This document shows, piece after piece, positions 1-8,226 of a stretch of DNA of 57,008 nt. The notes beneath the pieces were generated by a model. The model did not search any database, was not told the DNA's origin, and saw nothing but the letters and a program-made list of their open reading frames with translations. Both the position numbers and the translations under genes were made by a program. Location: the NCBI RefSeq assembly GCF_001995175.1, contig NZ_MUKN01000023.1:1-57008 (forward strand), read 5' to 3'. The stretch's first letter is position 1, and each line of letters opens with the position of its first letter. Origin of the DNA: Rathayibacter rhapontici (GTDB lineage: Bacteria > Actinomycetota > Actinomycetes > Actinomycetales > Microbacteriaceae).

Positions 1-60
1 GCGGTCGGCGTCGCAGTGGCGGTGGGTCCGGCGGTCGGCGTCCCAGTGGCGGTGGGGGTA
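1..60. repeat. 30-bp tandem repeat encoding the Thr/Pro linker
   Basis: Two near-identical 30-base units (1-30 and 31-60) begin with GCGGTCGGCGTC. They encode the Ala-Thr-Pro linker of the minus-strand secreted protein. The period is a multiple of three, so changes in copy number would keep the frame. More copies may lie beyond the left edge. Confidence 0.6.
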
Positions 61-227
61 GTGACGGGGGTCGCGGTCCCGGTCGGAGCGGCGGTGGCGG
101 TCGGCGTCGCCGTGGCGGCGCTCGCCGACGGCGCGGCGATCAGCAGTCCTCCGAGGACGGCGCTCGAGGCCGCGAGGACGGAGAGCAGGGAGCGCGCCGA
201 GCGGGCGCGAGGAGAGGGTGCAGGCAC
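1..227 (-). CDS. N-terminus of a secreted Pro/Thr/Ala-rich linker protein (runs off the left edge)
   Basis: Reading the minus strand from a GTG at 227, preceded 7 bases upstream by a GAAGGA ribosome site, gives a typical export signal: basic Arg residues, a hydrophobic core (LLSVLAASSAVLGGLLIAA) and a PSASA-type cleavage region. It is followed directly by a low-complexity Ala-Thr-Pro linker of the ATPTATA type that continues past base 1. The frame stays open to the edge, so only about 75 residues are visible and the functional domain lies outside the window. The linker resembles that of the beta-helix protein at 37880-40135, so a cell-wall or polysaccharide-active secreted protein is a reasonable guess, but nothing visible proves it. 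Confidence 0.6.
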   Translation of the reverse strand, partial: MPAPSPRARSARSLLSVLAASSAVLGGLLIAAPSASAATATPTATAAPTGTATPVTTPTATGTPTAGPTATATPT

Positions 228-497
228 GATGGTGTCCTTCGTCGAGTGGTGGTCGTCGATCGAGACGCACCATCGTTTCCCCCGGGCGTTCACTGCGATC
301 TCTCTCAGTCCGCAGCCCTCGGCGGCAGTGGTCCGGCGCGGCGGCGCATCTCTGTTGCGTAACGGGGGCGAGGGGAGCTCGTGGCGTGCGACGGGGCCCG
401 TCCGCGATCGCCTCCGGGGGCACGGGTGGCAGGCCGACCGGCTCGTGTCTCGTCCTCGGACTGGGCGCCGACCGGGGTCCGCGGAGCCCTGAGGGCC

Positions 498-668
498 CGT
501 TTCGCGTCGTCTCGGAGCCGCGGCACGCGGCGAGTGGACACGGGCCGGGCCCTGCGGCGCCCCCGGGCCCGGTTCGCGTCGTCTCAAGGCTGCGGTGCGT
601 GACGAGTGGGTCCGATCCGGGCTCCGGGAGCTACGAGACCCCGGTTCGTGTCGTCTCGGCGCACTCGA
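498..668. repeat. Degenerate 72-bp direct repeat in the 228-705 intergenic region
   Basis: The region between 228 and 705 holds no convincing gene. Its right half contains three copies of a TTCGCGTCGTCTC-like core, with its TTCG at 501, 573 and 645, exactly 72 bases apart. Similarity extends beyond the core in the first two copies (a CGAGTGG block recurs near 531 and 604). I see no transposase remnant. The rest of 228-497 shows no recognisable element. Confidence 0.5.
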
Positions 669-673
669 GCGCT

Positions 674-699
674 GCATATGCCGGTCATCGATGTATGCT
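674..699 (+). promoter_or_regulatory. Probable leaderless promoter and PadR operator
   Basis: An inverted repeat GCATA (674-678) / TATGC (694-698) lies just before the PadR gene. TATGCT at 694-699 is a good -10 box ending 6 bases before the ATG at 706, so the transcript is probably leaderless and the repeat would overlap the promoter. PadR proteins commonly bind AT-containing dyads of this kind and repress themselves. The assignment is inference from position and symmetry. Confidence 0.4.
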
Positions 700-705
700 C
701 CGAGC

Positions 706-1056
706 ATGGCAGGCACCCAGATGCAGGAGCCCACGTTCCTGATCCTCTCCGCCCTCGCAGGCGGACCCCGGCACGGCTACGCGCTCATCGAGGAGGTGGG
801 CGTCCTCTCGCGCGGCTCGGTGCGGCTGCGGGCGGGGACGCTCTACGCCGCACTCGAGCGGCTCGTCGACTCCGGAGCGATCGCTCCCGCCGGCGAGACG
901 GTCGTCGACGGCCGCACGCGGCGGCACTACGCGCTGACCGACGACGGAGCGGCGGTCCTGGCTGCCGAGGCCGACCGGCTCGAGCGGAACGCGGTGATCG
1001 CCCGCACCGGGCTGGCGCGGCGGCTCGCGCCGACGACGGCCGGGGGTGCGGCATGA
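706..1056 (+). CDS. PadR family transcriptional regulator
   Basis: This 116-residue protein has the PadR winged-helix core: an 'FLILSALAGGPRHGYAL' helix, then 'LRAGTLYAALERLVDSGAI' for the recognition helix, then a wing ending in 'RRHYALTDDGAAVL'. PadR proteins are small dimeric repressors that respond to toxic compounds or cell-envelope cues. ATG 706 was preferred because the family begins close to it and a -10 box sits just upstream; ATG 721 is an alternative. The stop overlaps the start of the next gene by ATGA, so the two are translationally coupled and the membrane protein is probably its partner. The target is unknown. Confidence 0.88.
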   Translation: MAGTQMQEPTFLILSALAGGPRHGYALIEEVGVLSRGSVRLRAGTLYAALERLVDSGAIAPAGETVVDGRTRRHYALTDDGAAVLAAEADRLERNAVIARTGLARRLAPTTAGGAA

Positions 1057-2006
1057 CCGGTGATCTCGAGGCCCGCTACCGCCGCCTCGCCGGGTGGTAC
1101 CCGAGGTCGTGGCGCGCAGCGAACGAGGACGTCCTGATCGGCACGATGCTCGACATCGCGGAGGCCGAGGGCCGGACCGATCCGAGTCGAGCGGAGCGGT
1201 GGGACCTCGCCCGCGCGGGAGCCGCCGCCCGCCTCGACGCCCTCGTCCCGGCCCGCGCCCGCGACGCGATCGCCGCCTCCGCTCTCGGGTCGGGCGGGGC
1301 CTTCGCTCTCGTCTACTTCGTCTTCGTCGTCTGGGCGCCGTTCCTCCCGGACAGGGCCGTCCACCTCGCCGAGGCCGGTTCCGGCGCGTTCCTCAGCACC
1401 GGCACCGTCACTGCGGTCGCGTTCGCGGCCCTCGTCGTCCTCGCCTGCGTCGGGCACCGGCGGTCGGCGCGGATCGCCGGAGTGGTGACGGTCGTCGCGG
1501 CGGCCGGGACGCTCGTGGTCGGCCGCGCGGTTCCGGATCCGGCGTCGGCCGCAGCCACGAACATGCTCGTCCTCGGTCTGCTCGCGGGTCTGAGCCTCCT
1601 CGGAGCACCACGGAGGATCCGGACCGTGCCGCTCGTCGGCGCCGCCTGGCTCGTCGTCCTGGTCGGGGGGCTGGCGGTGAACGACCGGCTGCTCGGCATC
1701 GGGGAGCGCGAGCTGTGGACCGCGGTCGCGAACCCCTACTCCGTGCCGCCGGCGGCAGCGCTCGCGCTGCTCGTGGCCGTCGCGCTGCTCGCGACCGGGC
1801 GTCCGGTGCCCGCGGTGGTCACGGCGTCCGGGACGCTGCCGTGGCTCGGCGCGACCGCGCTGCAGGCCGTCGACGCGCCCGCTCCCGATCCGGTCGTGCT
1901 CCTGCTCCACGCCGTGTGCCTCGTGGCCGCCGCGGCGATCAGTGCTCACGCCCTCCGCCGCACGCCGAGACCCGTCGTCGAGCCCGGCGCAGCGGCGGTC
2001 GGCTGA
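1053..2006 (+). CDS. PadR-associated multi-pass membrane protein, function unknown
   Basis: This 317-residue protein starts with a soluble segment of about 75 residues (an RYRRLAGWYPRSWR motif followed by an acidic helical region). About seven to eight hydrophobic segments follow, from roughly residue 80 to 300. The N-terminal 'YxRLxxWYPxxWR' segment is typical of proteins found behind PadR regulators in actinobacteria. The ATGA overlap with the PadR gene indicates one transcript and coupled translation. No catalytic motif is visible. It may be the envelope component whose level PadR controls, but that is inference. Confidence 0.75.
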   Translation: MTGDLEARYRRLAGWYPRSWRAANEDVLIGTMLDIAEAEGRTDPSRAERWDLARAGAAARLDALVPARARDAIAASALGSGGAFALVYFVFVVWAPFLPDRAVHLAEAGSGAFLSTGTVTAVAFAALVVLACVGHRRSARIAGVVTVVAAAGTLVVGRAVPDPASAAATNMLVLGLLAGLSLLGAPRRIRTVPLVGAAWLVVLVGGLAVNDRLLGIGERELWTAVANPYSVPPAAALALLVAVALLATGRPVPAVVTASGTLPWLGATALQAVDAPAPDPVVLLLHAVCLVAAAAISAHALRRTPRPVVEPGAAAVG

Positions 2007-2107
2007 CCGCGGTCCCGCTCGTAGGATCGGGGAGGACGCGCGCTCGCCGCACGTCCCTCCGGCCGCGCGTCGTCTTCCGACTGCGGCCCCCGGACGAGAG
2101 GTGCACC

Positions 2108-3118
2108 GTGGAGGAGACACCCGTCGTCCCGTCGCGCGCGCGGCTCGCCCGGGTCGCCGACGAGGCGGGAGTGTCGATCTCGACGGTCTCGAAGGTGCTG
2201 AACGGCCGGTCCGACGTCGCGCCCGGCACCCGCAGCAGGGTCGAGGCGCTGCTGGACGCGCACGACTACCGCCGCCGCGGCGAGGGCTCGCGGTCGACGT
2301 ACCTCGAGCTCGTCTTCCACGAGATCGAGAGCGCCTGGTCGACGCAGATCATCCAGGGGGTCGAGGCGGTCGCCCGCGAGCACGGCATGAGCGTGGTGCT
2401 GACGCTGAGCGGCGATCACCGCTCGCCCGGTCCCGAGTGGGTGACCGGCGTCCTCGGTCGGCGGCCGGCGGGCGTGGTGCTCGTCCTCTCCGGCCTCCCG
2501 GAGGAGCAGAAGCGGCGTCTGCGCGCCGCGGGAATCCCGTTCGCGATCATCGACCCCTCCGGTGACCCCGCCCCCGACGTGCCGTCGGTCGGGTCGGCGA
2601 ACTGGATGGGCGGGGTGCTCGCGACGCGGCACCTGCTCGAACTCGGGCACACGCGGATCGGAGTGATCACCGGTCCGCCGGACATGATGTGCTCCCGCGC
2701 GCGGCTCGACGGGTTCCGCTCGGCGATGGGCTCGGCGGGCGTCGGAGTGGACGAGTCGCTCATCCGCTTCGGCGACTTCCACGTGCCCGGAGGGCGGGAC
2801 CACGCGCTGGAGCTCCTGGCGGGTCCGACCCCGCCCACGGCCCTTTTCGCCGGCTCCGATCTGCAGGCCCTCGGCGTCCTCGAGGCGGCTCGGATGCGGG
2901 GACTGCGCGTGCCGGAGGACCTCTCCCTGGTGGGGTACGACGACCTGCCGATCGCGGAGTGGACCTCGCCTCCGCTCACGACCGTGCACCAGCCGCTGCG
3001 CCTGATGGGCGAGGAGGCGACCCGTCTCGTCCTGCGCCTGCGCGACGGCGGATCCTCGCAGCTGCGGATGGATCTGGCGACGACGCTGGTAGTGCGCGGC
3101 TCCACCGCGCAGATCTGA
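2108..3118 (+). CDS. LacI family transcriptional regulator, probably of xylan/oligosaccharide use
   Basis: This 336-residue protein has a LacI helix-turn-helix near residues 12-35 (RVADEAGVSISTVSKVLNGRSDV). A periplasmic-binding-protein-like sensor domain follows (LEFHEIE..., HLLELGHTRIGVITGPP, VPEDLSLVGYDDLPIAEWTSPPLTTVHQP). The GTG at 2108 was chosen because GAGAGG lies 6 bases upstream and the helix-turn-helix begins where the family expects. The gene lies directly upstream of a secreted xylanase/deacetylase whose promoter carries LacI-like dyads. A repressor released by xylo-oligosaccharides is therefore likely, though the ligand is inferred. The last codons form the first unit of a 28-bp tandem repeat. 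Confidence 0.9.
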   Translation: MEETPVVPSRARLARVADEAGVSISTVSKVLNGRSDVAPGTRSRVEALLDAHDYRRRGEGSRSTYLELVFHEIESAWSTQIIQGVEAVAREHGMSVVLTLSGDHRSPGPEWVTGVLGRRPAGVVLVLSGLPEEQKRRLRAAGIPFAIIDPSGDPAPDVPSVGSANWMGGVLATRHLLELGHTRIGVITGPPDMMCSRARLDGFRSAMGSAGVGVDESLIRFGDFHVPGGRDHALELLAGPTPPTALFAGSDLQALGVLEAARMRGLRVPEDLSLVGYDDLPIAEWTSPPLTTVHQPLRLMGEEATRLVLRLRDGGSSQLRMDLATTLVVRGSTAQI

Positions 3119-3175
3119 CGCGCGCGGCTCCACCGCGCGGATCTCACGCGCGCGGCTCCAACGCGCGGATCTCAC
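3092..3175. repeat. 28-bp tandem repeat (3 copies) at the lacI-type gene 3' end
   Basis: Three head-to-tail units of 28 bases at 3092-3119, 3120-3147 and 3148-3175 share the core GCGCGGCTCCACCGCGC. The first unit holds the last codons and stop of the LacI-type regulator; the other two are non-coding. Each unit has internal GCGCG/CGCGC symmetry and can form a hairpin, so the array may end the transcript. It looks like a recent local duplication of the gene end. Confidence 0.65.
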
Positions 3176-3239
3176 GCGCGCCTCCTGTGCTTTCGAACGG
3201 CGCCGCATCCGCTCCCGTTCGTTGTCATGAGCAACAAAC

Positions 3240-3318
3240 TGTTTCGAAAACAATTGACCCCCTGGAAGGGGGTCGGTTAGCGTCCTCTCACCAACAGATT
3301 TCGACACTGAGGTCGAAA
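3240..3318 (+). promoter_or_regulatory. Xylanase promoter with two LacI-type operators and a GC hairpin
   Basis: A dyad TGTTTCGAAAACA lies at 3240-3252 and a second, TTTCGAC-N6-GTCGAAA, at 3299-3318. Between them, TTGACC (3254-3259) and TAGCGT (3278-3283) form a -35/-10 pair with an 18-base spacer. Inside that spacer sits a perfect stem GACCCCC/GGGGGTC (3256-3274). The dyads flank the promoter as expected for LacI repression with looping or roadblock. Assigning them to the LacI-type protein encoded just upstream is inference from adjacency and symmetry. Confidence 0.6.
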
Positions 3319-3338
3319 CTTTCGAGAGGTGCTGTTCG

Positions 3339-6300
3339 ATGAAGAACGATCCCATCCGGGACGACGACCGGGTCGCTCCGGTCACCCCCTGCCGCCTGAC
3401 CGCGACCCCCTCCCTCCGGCACCGCCGCGGCCTGCTCGCGGGCGCCACCGCGTTCGGCCTGCTCGCCGGAGCGGTCGCCCTGCCGTCGGCACAGGCGGCC
3501 GAGACCGCGCCGGCGGTCCTCCTGCAGGAGGACTTCGAGGACGGCGCCTACGACCCGCTCGTGCAGAACGGCGGACCGACGCTGTCGGTGGTCGCCGAGG
3601 GCGGCGATCGCGCGCTCCTCGTGCAGGGCCGCGCGAACGACTACGACGGAGTGAAGACGCCGGCGAACCTCCTGCAGCCCGGCGGCTCCTACACGATGTC
3701 GGCCCAGGTGCGGCTCGCCGCTCCCGCCGCCACCACGGCCTCCGCGCGCTTCGTCGTCGAGCCCACCTACTCCTGGGTGGGGAACACGACCGTGACCGCC
3801 GACGCGTGGACCACGGTGAGCGGCACCTTCTCGGCTCCGGCCGGCGCCGATCCGGCGACCCTCCGCGCCTACCTCGGCACGAGCGCGCTCGCAGGTCCCT
3901 ACGACTACCTCCTGGACGACATCGTGATCACCGGCACCGCGGCTCCCGCGCTCGTCACCTGGCAGCCCACCCCCGACGCCTCGTTCGTGCCCGGAGGAGC
4001 GACCGCCGCCACCACGACGCCGGTCACCGCCGCCCGCGGCACCGGGAACCGGGTGGCGCTCACCTTCGACGACGGCCCGAACCCGGGCGAGACCACCGCG
4101 ATCCTCGACCTGCTGAAGGCGCAGGGCATCCGCGCCACCTTCTGCATCATCGGGCAGAACGTCCAGCAGGCGGGCGGAGCGGAGCTGCTGCGGCGGATCG
4201 TCGCCGAGGGCCACACCCTCTGCAACCACGGCACCTCCTACGCCGACATGGGCTCGTGGACGCAGGCGCAGGTCGAGACCGACCTCAAGGCCAACCTCCG
4301 CATCATCCGCGAGGCCGTGGGCGACCCGGCGCTCGCCGTGCCGTACTTCCGCGCCCCCAACGGCAGCTGGGGCGCCACCGGCGCGGTGGCCGCGGCGCTC
4401 GGGATGCAGCCGCTCGGGCTGGGCTCGACCATCTCGGACTGGGACGGCAACGACCTCAGCGAGGCGACGCTGACCGCGAACCTCCGCGCCGCCTTCACTC
4501 CGGGTGCGATCGTCCTCGCCCACGACGGCGGAGGCGACCGCAGCAGCACGGTGAAGGCGGTCACGACCGTGGTCACCGAGAAGGCCGCCGAGGGCTGGGA
4601 GTTCGTGCTGCCCCAGGGCGGTGCGACGGCCGCCGTGCAGGCGGGCGTCTCCTCCGACTTCGAGGGCGGCCTCGACGGCTGGGCGGCCCGCGGCGACGGC
4701 GTGCAGGTCGCGGCGAGCACCGACGCGCGGACCGGATCCGGTGCGCTGCTCGTCACGAACCGCACGCAGCCGTGGCACGGCGCGACGCTCGACGTCACCG
4801 AGGGCCTGCCCGTGGGCACGGCCGTCGGCGTCTCGGTCTGGGCGAAGCTCGCTCCGGGCGAGTCGCCCGCGGGGCTGAAGATCTCGGTGCAGCGCGACAA
4901 CGGCGGCGGCAGCGCCTACGAGGGCGTCGCCGGAGCCGGCGCGCAGGTCACGGCCGACGGCTGGGTCCGCATGAGCGGCACCTACACCCTCGCGGCGGCG
5001 GCAGACCGGGTGCAGATCTACGTCGAGGGCCCGGTGGGCGTCGACTTCCTGCTCGACGACTTCGTCCTCGAGCCGATCGTCGAGAAGCCCATCCAGACCG
5101 ACGTGCCCGCGCTGAAGGACGTGCTGGGCGCCGCCGGGATCGAGCACGTGGGAGTCGCCATCGACGCCCGCGAGACGGTCGGCACCGCCGCGGACCTCCT
5201 CCGCAAGCACTACAACGCCTTCACGCCCGAGAACGCGGGCAAGCCCGAGAGCGTGCAGCCGGTGGAGGGGCAGTTCGCCTTCACGCAGCTCGACCAGCTG
5301 CTCGACTTCGCCGACGCGAGGGCATCGAGGTCTACGGGCACGTGCTGGCCTGGCACTCGCAGACCCCGGCGTGGTTCTTCCTCGACGGAGACCGGCCGCT
5401 GACGAGCAGCCCCGCCGACCAGGCGCTGCTGAAGTCCCGGATGCGGGCGCACATCGCCGGCATCGCCGCGCACATCGACGCCCGCTACCCCGACGGCGAC
5501 AGCCCGATCTGGGCATGGGACGTCGTGAACGAGGTCATCGCGGACGGCGACACCGCGAATCCGCACGACATGCGCGACAGCCGCTGGTTCCAGGTGCTGG
5601 GCGAGGGCTTCGTCGACGAGGCGTTCCGTCTCGCCGACCAGTACTTCCCGGACGCCGAGCTGTTCATCAACGACTACAACACCGAGATGCCCGAGAAGCG
5701 CGCGGACTACGTGGAGCTCATCGCGGCCCTGCAGGCCCGCGGGGTGCCGATCGACGGAGTGGGCCACCAGGCCCACGTGGACGTCGCCCGGCCGGTGCAG
5801 TGGCTCGAGGACTCGATCGAGGCGGTCGAGAAGCTCGATCCCACGCTGCTCCAGGCGATCACCGAGCTCGACGTGAACGCATCGACCGAGAACCAGGGCG
5901 CCGACGTCAGCGGCGCCCCGGTCGACCCGTACAGCCCGGCGTTCGCGAACGACGAGGACGCGGCGGCCGAGGTGGGCTACTACTACCGCGACCTGTTCGC
6001 GATGCTCCGCGAGCACGACTCCTCGATCGAGTCGGTCACGTTCTGGGGCATCAGCAACGCCCGCACCTGGCTGCGGACGTGGCCGATGGCCCGCCCGTGG
6101 GAGCAGCCGCTGCCGTTCGACGACGACCTGCAGGTCGCGCCGGCCTACTGGGGCATCGTCGACCCGACGAAGCTGCCCGCCCGCCCGGCCGACGTGCTCG
6201 CTCCGCGCATCGCCGACGTGCCGGACGTGCACGCCGTCTCGAACGGAGCGTCCGGAGTGAAGCTGTCGTACACGCCGCCCTCGGCGATCGACACCCGCGA

Positions 6301-6454
6301 CGGAGCGGTCCGCCTGGTCTGCAGCCCGCCCAGCGGCAGCCGCTTCTCGATCGGCACCACGACCGTGACCTGCACGGCGAAGGACGCGGCCGGCAACACC
6401 CGGACGAGCAGCTTCGACGTGATCGTCACGAGGAAGGTGCCGGGCAAGCACTGA
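3339..6454 (+). pseudogene. Secreted polysaccharide deacetylase (CE4) / GH10 endo-xylanase fusion, frameshifted
   Basis: ATG 3339 opens a twin-arginine-like or Sec signal (RHRRG, then a hydrophobic run to about residue 53). A CBM4/9-like domain follows (about 60-200), then a NodB deacetylase (about 235-430; TFDDGPNPGET, FRAPNGSWG, LAHDGGG), a second CBM4/9-like domain (about 433-585), a GH10 xylanase (about 590-950) and a C-terminal HYR-like domain. The GH10 acid/base Glu is in WDVVNEV (about 5531) and the nucleophile Glu in ITELDVN (5864). In frame 3339 the protein would stop at 5402. One missing base near 5318-5322 (expected DFADAxGIEVYG) puts the rest in another frame, which ends at 6454. 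The NodB metal motif reads NHGTSY where NHxxxH is usual. Together the modules would remove acetyl groups and cut xylan outside the cell. Confidence 0.88.
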
Positions 6455-6469
6455 TCCGCCTCGCCGGTG

Positions 6470-6508
6470 CCGCCCCCGTCTCCCGCTCGTCGCGGGGGCC
6501 GGGGGCGG
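6470..6508 (+). terminator. GC-rich branched hairpin after the xylanase
   Basis: CCGCCCCC (6470-6477) pairs with GGGGGCGG (6501-6508), and an inner CCCGC/GCGGG hairpin sits in between. It begins about 15 bases after the xylanase stop. No T-run follows, which is usual for high-GC actinobacterial terminators. Confidence 0.45.
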
Positions 6509-6574
6509 TGCCGTGTCCGTGCCATTCTGGCCGGAGGCGTCGGCCCGCAGGGCCGAGACGGGGGAGTGATCCGG

Positions 6575-6739
6575 ATGAAGCGCATCAGAGAGATCCTGAG
6601 CAGGCTGCTGAGTCGCAAGCGCCCTCCGCTGCCACCGGACCCGTTCGGCGAGCCCGGCGGACCCGTCGTGACGAAGCGGACTCCCGACTCCGTCGCCCTC
6701 GGCCAGCTGCCGATCAACCAGGTCCGCGCGAACCTCTGA
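6575..6739 (+). CDS. Small hypothetical protein (54 aa)
   Basis: ATG 6575 follows a GGGGGAG ribosome site by 8 bases and opens a 54-residue protein. It has a basic amphipathic start (MKRIREILSRLLSRKR), a proline-rich middle (PPLPPDPFGEPGGP) and a short C-terminus (SVALGQLPINQVRANL). The basic helix followed by a flexible tail might bind nucleic acid or membrane, but there is no recognisable domain. It stands alone between the xylanase terminator and a converging operon. A longer start at 6467 is possible but has no ribosome site. Confidence 0.5.
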   Translation: MKRIREILSRLLSRKRPPLPPDPFGEPGGPVVTKRTPDSVALGQLPINQVRANL

Positions 6740-6752
6740 GGGTCACCCGCGG

Positions 6753-7526
6753 TCAGTCGTCGCTGCTCAGCCGCGCGAGGATCGCGCCGTGGGGACGGGG
6801 CCCGGGCGCCTGCTCCGTGCGGGTGCGCGTCTCGACGACCTCGAAGCCGACGGCGCGCAGCTCGTCCGCGAGTGCCTCCGGTGGCCATCGGTACGCCGTG
6901 GTGATCGCGTGGTCGAAGGCCTCCACTCCGGAACCGGTGAAGAACCCCACGAGGAGCGTCCCGCCCGGTCGGAGGACGCGCACGAACTCGGCCAGCGCAC
7001 GCGGCAGGGCGTCCGGGTGGTGATGGATCAGCGAGTACCAGGCCAGGACCCCGCCCAGGCTGCAGTCCCTCTCCTCCAGGGCGTCGATGTCGCCGACGGC
7101 GAAGGACACCTCAGGGTGCGCCCGTCGAGCGAGCTCGACGAAGGCCGGCACGCGGTCGACACCGCTGACCTCCAGGCCCAGCCCGGCGAGGTGCGCCGTC
7201 CACTGCCCGGGGCCGCATCCCGCGTCGAGCAGGCGCCCCTCGACGCTCTGCGCCCACGACGAGACGAGTCGCTCGTCCGAGGGGTGCACGGAGGACATCG
7301 ACCCGAACAGCTCGGCGTACCCGTCGGCTCGAGCGGAGTAGGACGCGACGACCTGGGCGCTCGACGATGCGCACGCCTCGGTGAGCAGGCGCAGCGCCTT
7401 CGGCCCCACTCCGTGCAGCGTCGCCAGCTGAGTGAGATCGCGCTCGCGGAGGTCCTCGAGTGTGCGGATCCCGACGGCCGCGAGCGCGCGGGTGGCGGCG
7501 GCTCCGATCGCGGGGAGTGCAGTCAC
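6753..7526 (-). CDS. Helix-hairpin-helix / class I SAM methyltransferase fusion
   Basis: This 257-residue protein starts at GTG 7526, which overlaps the stop of the HxlR gene by GTGA. Residues 1-55 form a helix-hairpin-helix-like segment (LPAIGAAATRALAAVGIRTLEDL ... LHGVGPKALRLLTEA). The remainder is a Rossmann methyltransferase with motif I 'LLDAGCGPGQW', the acidic residue ending strand 2 in 'VSGVDRVP', 'VGDIDAL', and 'LRPGGTLLVGFF'. It transfers a methyl group from S-adenosylmethionine to an unknown small molecule. The helix-hairpin-helix part usually binds nucleic acid non-specifically, so the pairing is odd. It is the last gene of a three-gene operon. Confidence 0.82.
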   Translation of the reverse strand: MTALPAIGAAATRALAAVGIRTLEDLRERDLTQLATLHGVGPKALRLLTEACASSSAQVVASYSARADGYAELFGSMSSVHPSDERLVSSWAQSVEGRLLDAGCGPGQWTAHLAGLGLEVSGVDRVPAFVELARRAHPEVSFAVGDIDALEERDCSLGGVLAWYSLIHHHPDALPRALAEFVRVLRPGGTLLVGFFTGSGVEAFDHAITTAYRWPPEALADELRAVGFEVVETRTRTEQAPGPRPHGAILARLSSDD

Positions 7527-7816
7527 GTCGCGTCTCCGTTCTCGTCGGCGCCCCACTGTCCGAGCGCGGCGATCGCCTCGCGCAGGGCGAGCCCGCGGTC
7601 GGTCAGCGCGTAGGCGCGGGTGTTGTGGCGGAGGGGCAGCCGGGTCAGCACGCCCGCCGCCTCCAGCTCGCGCAGGCGGGTCGCCAGGATGTTCGTCGGC
7701 ACGCCGAGGTCGCGCTGCAGGTCGCCGTAGCGCTGCGGCCCGTCGAGCAGCCGCTCCACGATCAGCAGGGCCCACCGGGCGCCGACGACCTCGAGAGCCG
7801 CGGAGAGATCGCTCAC
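7523..7816 (-). CDS. HxlR family transcriptional regulator
   Basis: This 97-residue winged-helix protein matches HxlR-type regulators: VVGARWALLIVERLLDGPQRYGDLQRDL, then the recognition helix PTNILATRLRELEAAGVLTR, then a wing with AYALTDRG. Start GTG 7816 overlaps the stop of the VOC gene by GTGA, and its own stop overlaps the methyltransferase start, so all three genes are translationally coupled. It is shorter than many HxlR proteins and lacks the usual N-terminal Cys. It probably binds the perfect palindrome at 8227-8243 at the head of the operon, giving autoregulation. Confidence 0.87.
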   Translation of the reverse strand: MSDLSAALEVVGARWALLIVERLLDGPQRYGDLQRDLGVPTNILATRLRELEAAGVLTRLPLRHNTRAYALTDRGLALREAIAALGQWGADENGDAT

Positions 7817-8226
7817 TCCGCCGGATCGACGTCCGACTTCATCCAGAACGGCGAGTAGTGGTAGCCGTCGACGTCGTCGAACTGGCGCTGGTACATGAAG
7901 GGGTAGTCGTCGGTGTCGCCGACCCGCCCGCCCGCGGCGGCGGCGCGCTCGACCAGCTCGTCGACCGCCTCCCGACTGGGGAGGTCGAACGACACCGTGA
8001 CCTTCGAGGGCGTGCCGGGCCCGCCGATGAGGTCCTCGGTGCCGCCGACGCCCGCGTACATCTCGCGGCTGCCGAGCATCACGTACTGCTCGGGCGCGAT
8101 CGCGAAGCAGGACACGTTGTGGTCGGACATGTCGGTGTTGAGGGTCCAGCCGAGGGCCGTGTAGAAGGCGGTCGCGCGCTCGACGCTGTCGACCGGGCAG
8201 GTGATGAAGAGGCTCATGCGAGCCAT
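7813..8226 (-). CDS. VOC family (glyoxalase/bleomycin-resistance-like) protein
   Basis: This 137-residue protein shows the vicinal-oxygen-chelate fold pattern: an N-terminal 'FITCPVDSVERATAFYTALGWTL' beta-alpha unit, a central 'PSKVTVSFDLPSREAVDELVERA' and a C-terminal 'FDDVDGYHYSPFWM'. Such proteins bind or modify small molecules, often in resistance or detoxification. ATG 8226 lies immediately after an operator palindrome, so the mRNA may be leaderless; ATG 8217 is a near alternative. It is the first gene of the VOC/HxlR/methyltransferase operon. A second VOC protein at 14583-15035 shares the FDDPDGHHW-type ending. Confidence 0.85.
   Translation of the reverse strand: MARMSLFITCPVDSVERATAFYTALGWTLNTDMSDHNVSCFAIAPEQYVMLGSREMYAGVGGTEDLIGGPGTPSKVTVSFDLPSREAVDELVERAAAAGGRVGDTDDYPFMYQRQFDDVDGYHYSPFWMKSDVDPAE

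Noticed and set aside
3288..5516. Long minus-strand frame opposite the xylanase
   Set aside because: Arg/Gly/Val-rich antisense shadow caused by high GC at third positions; no motif.
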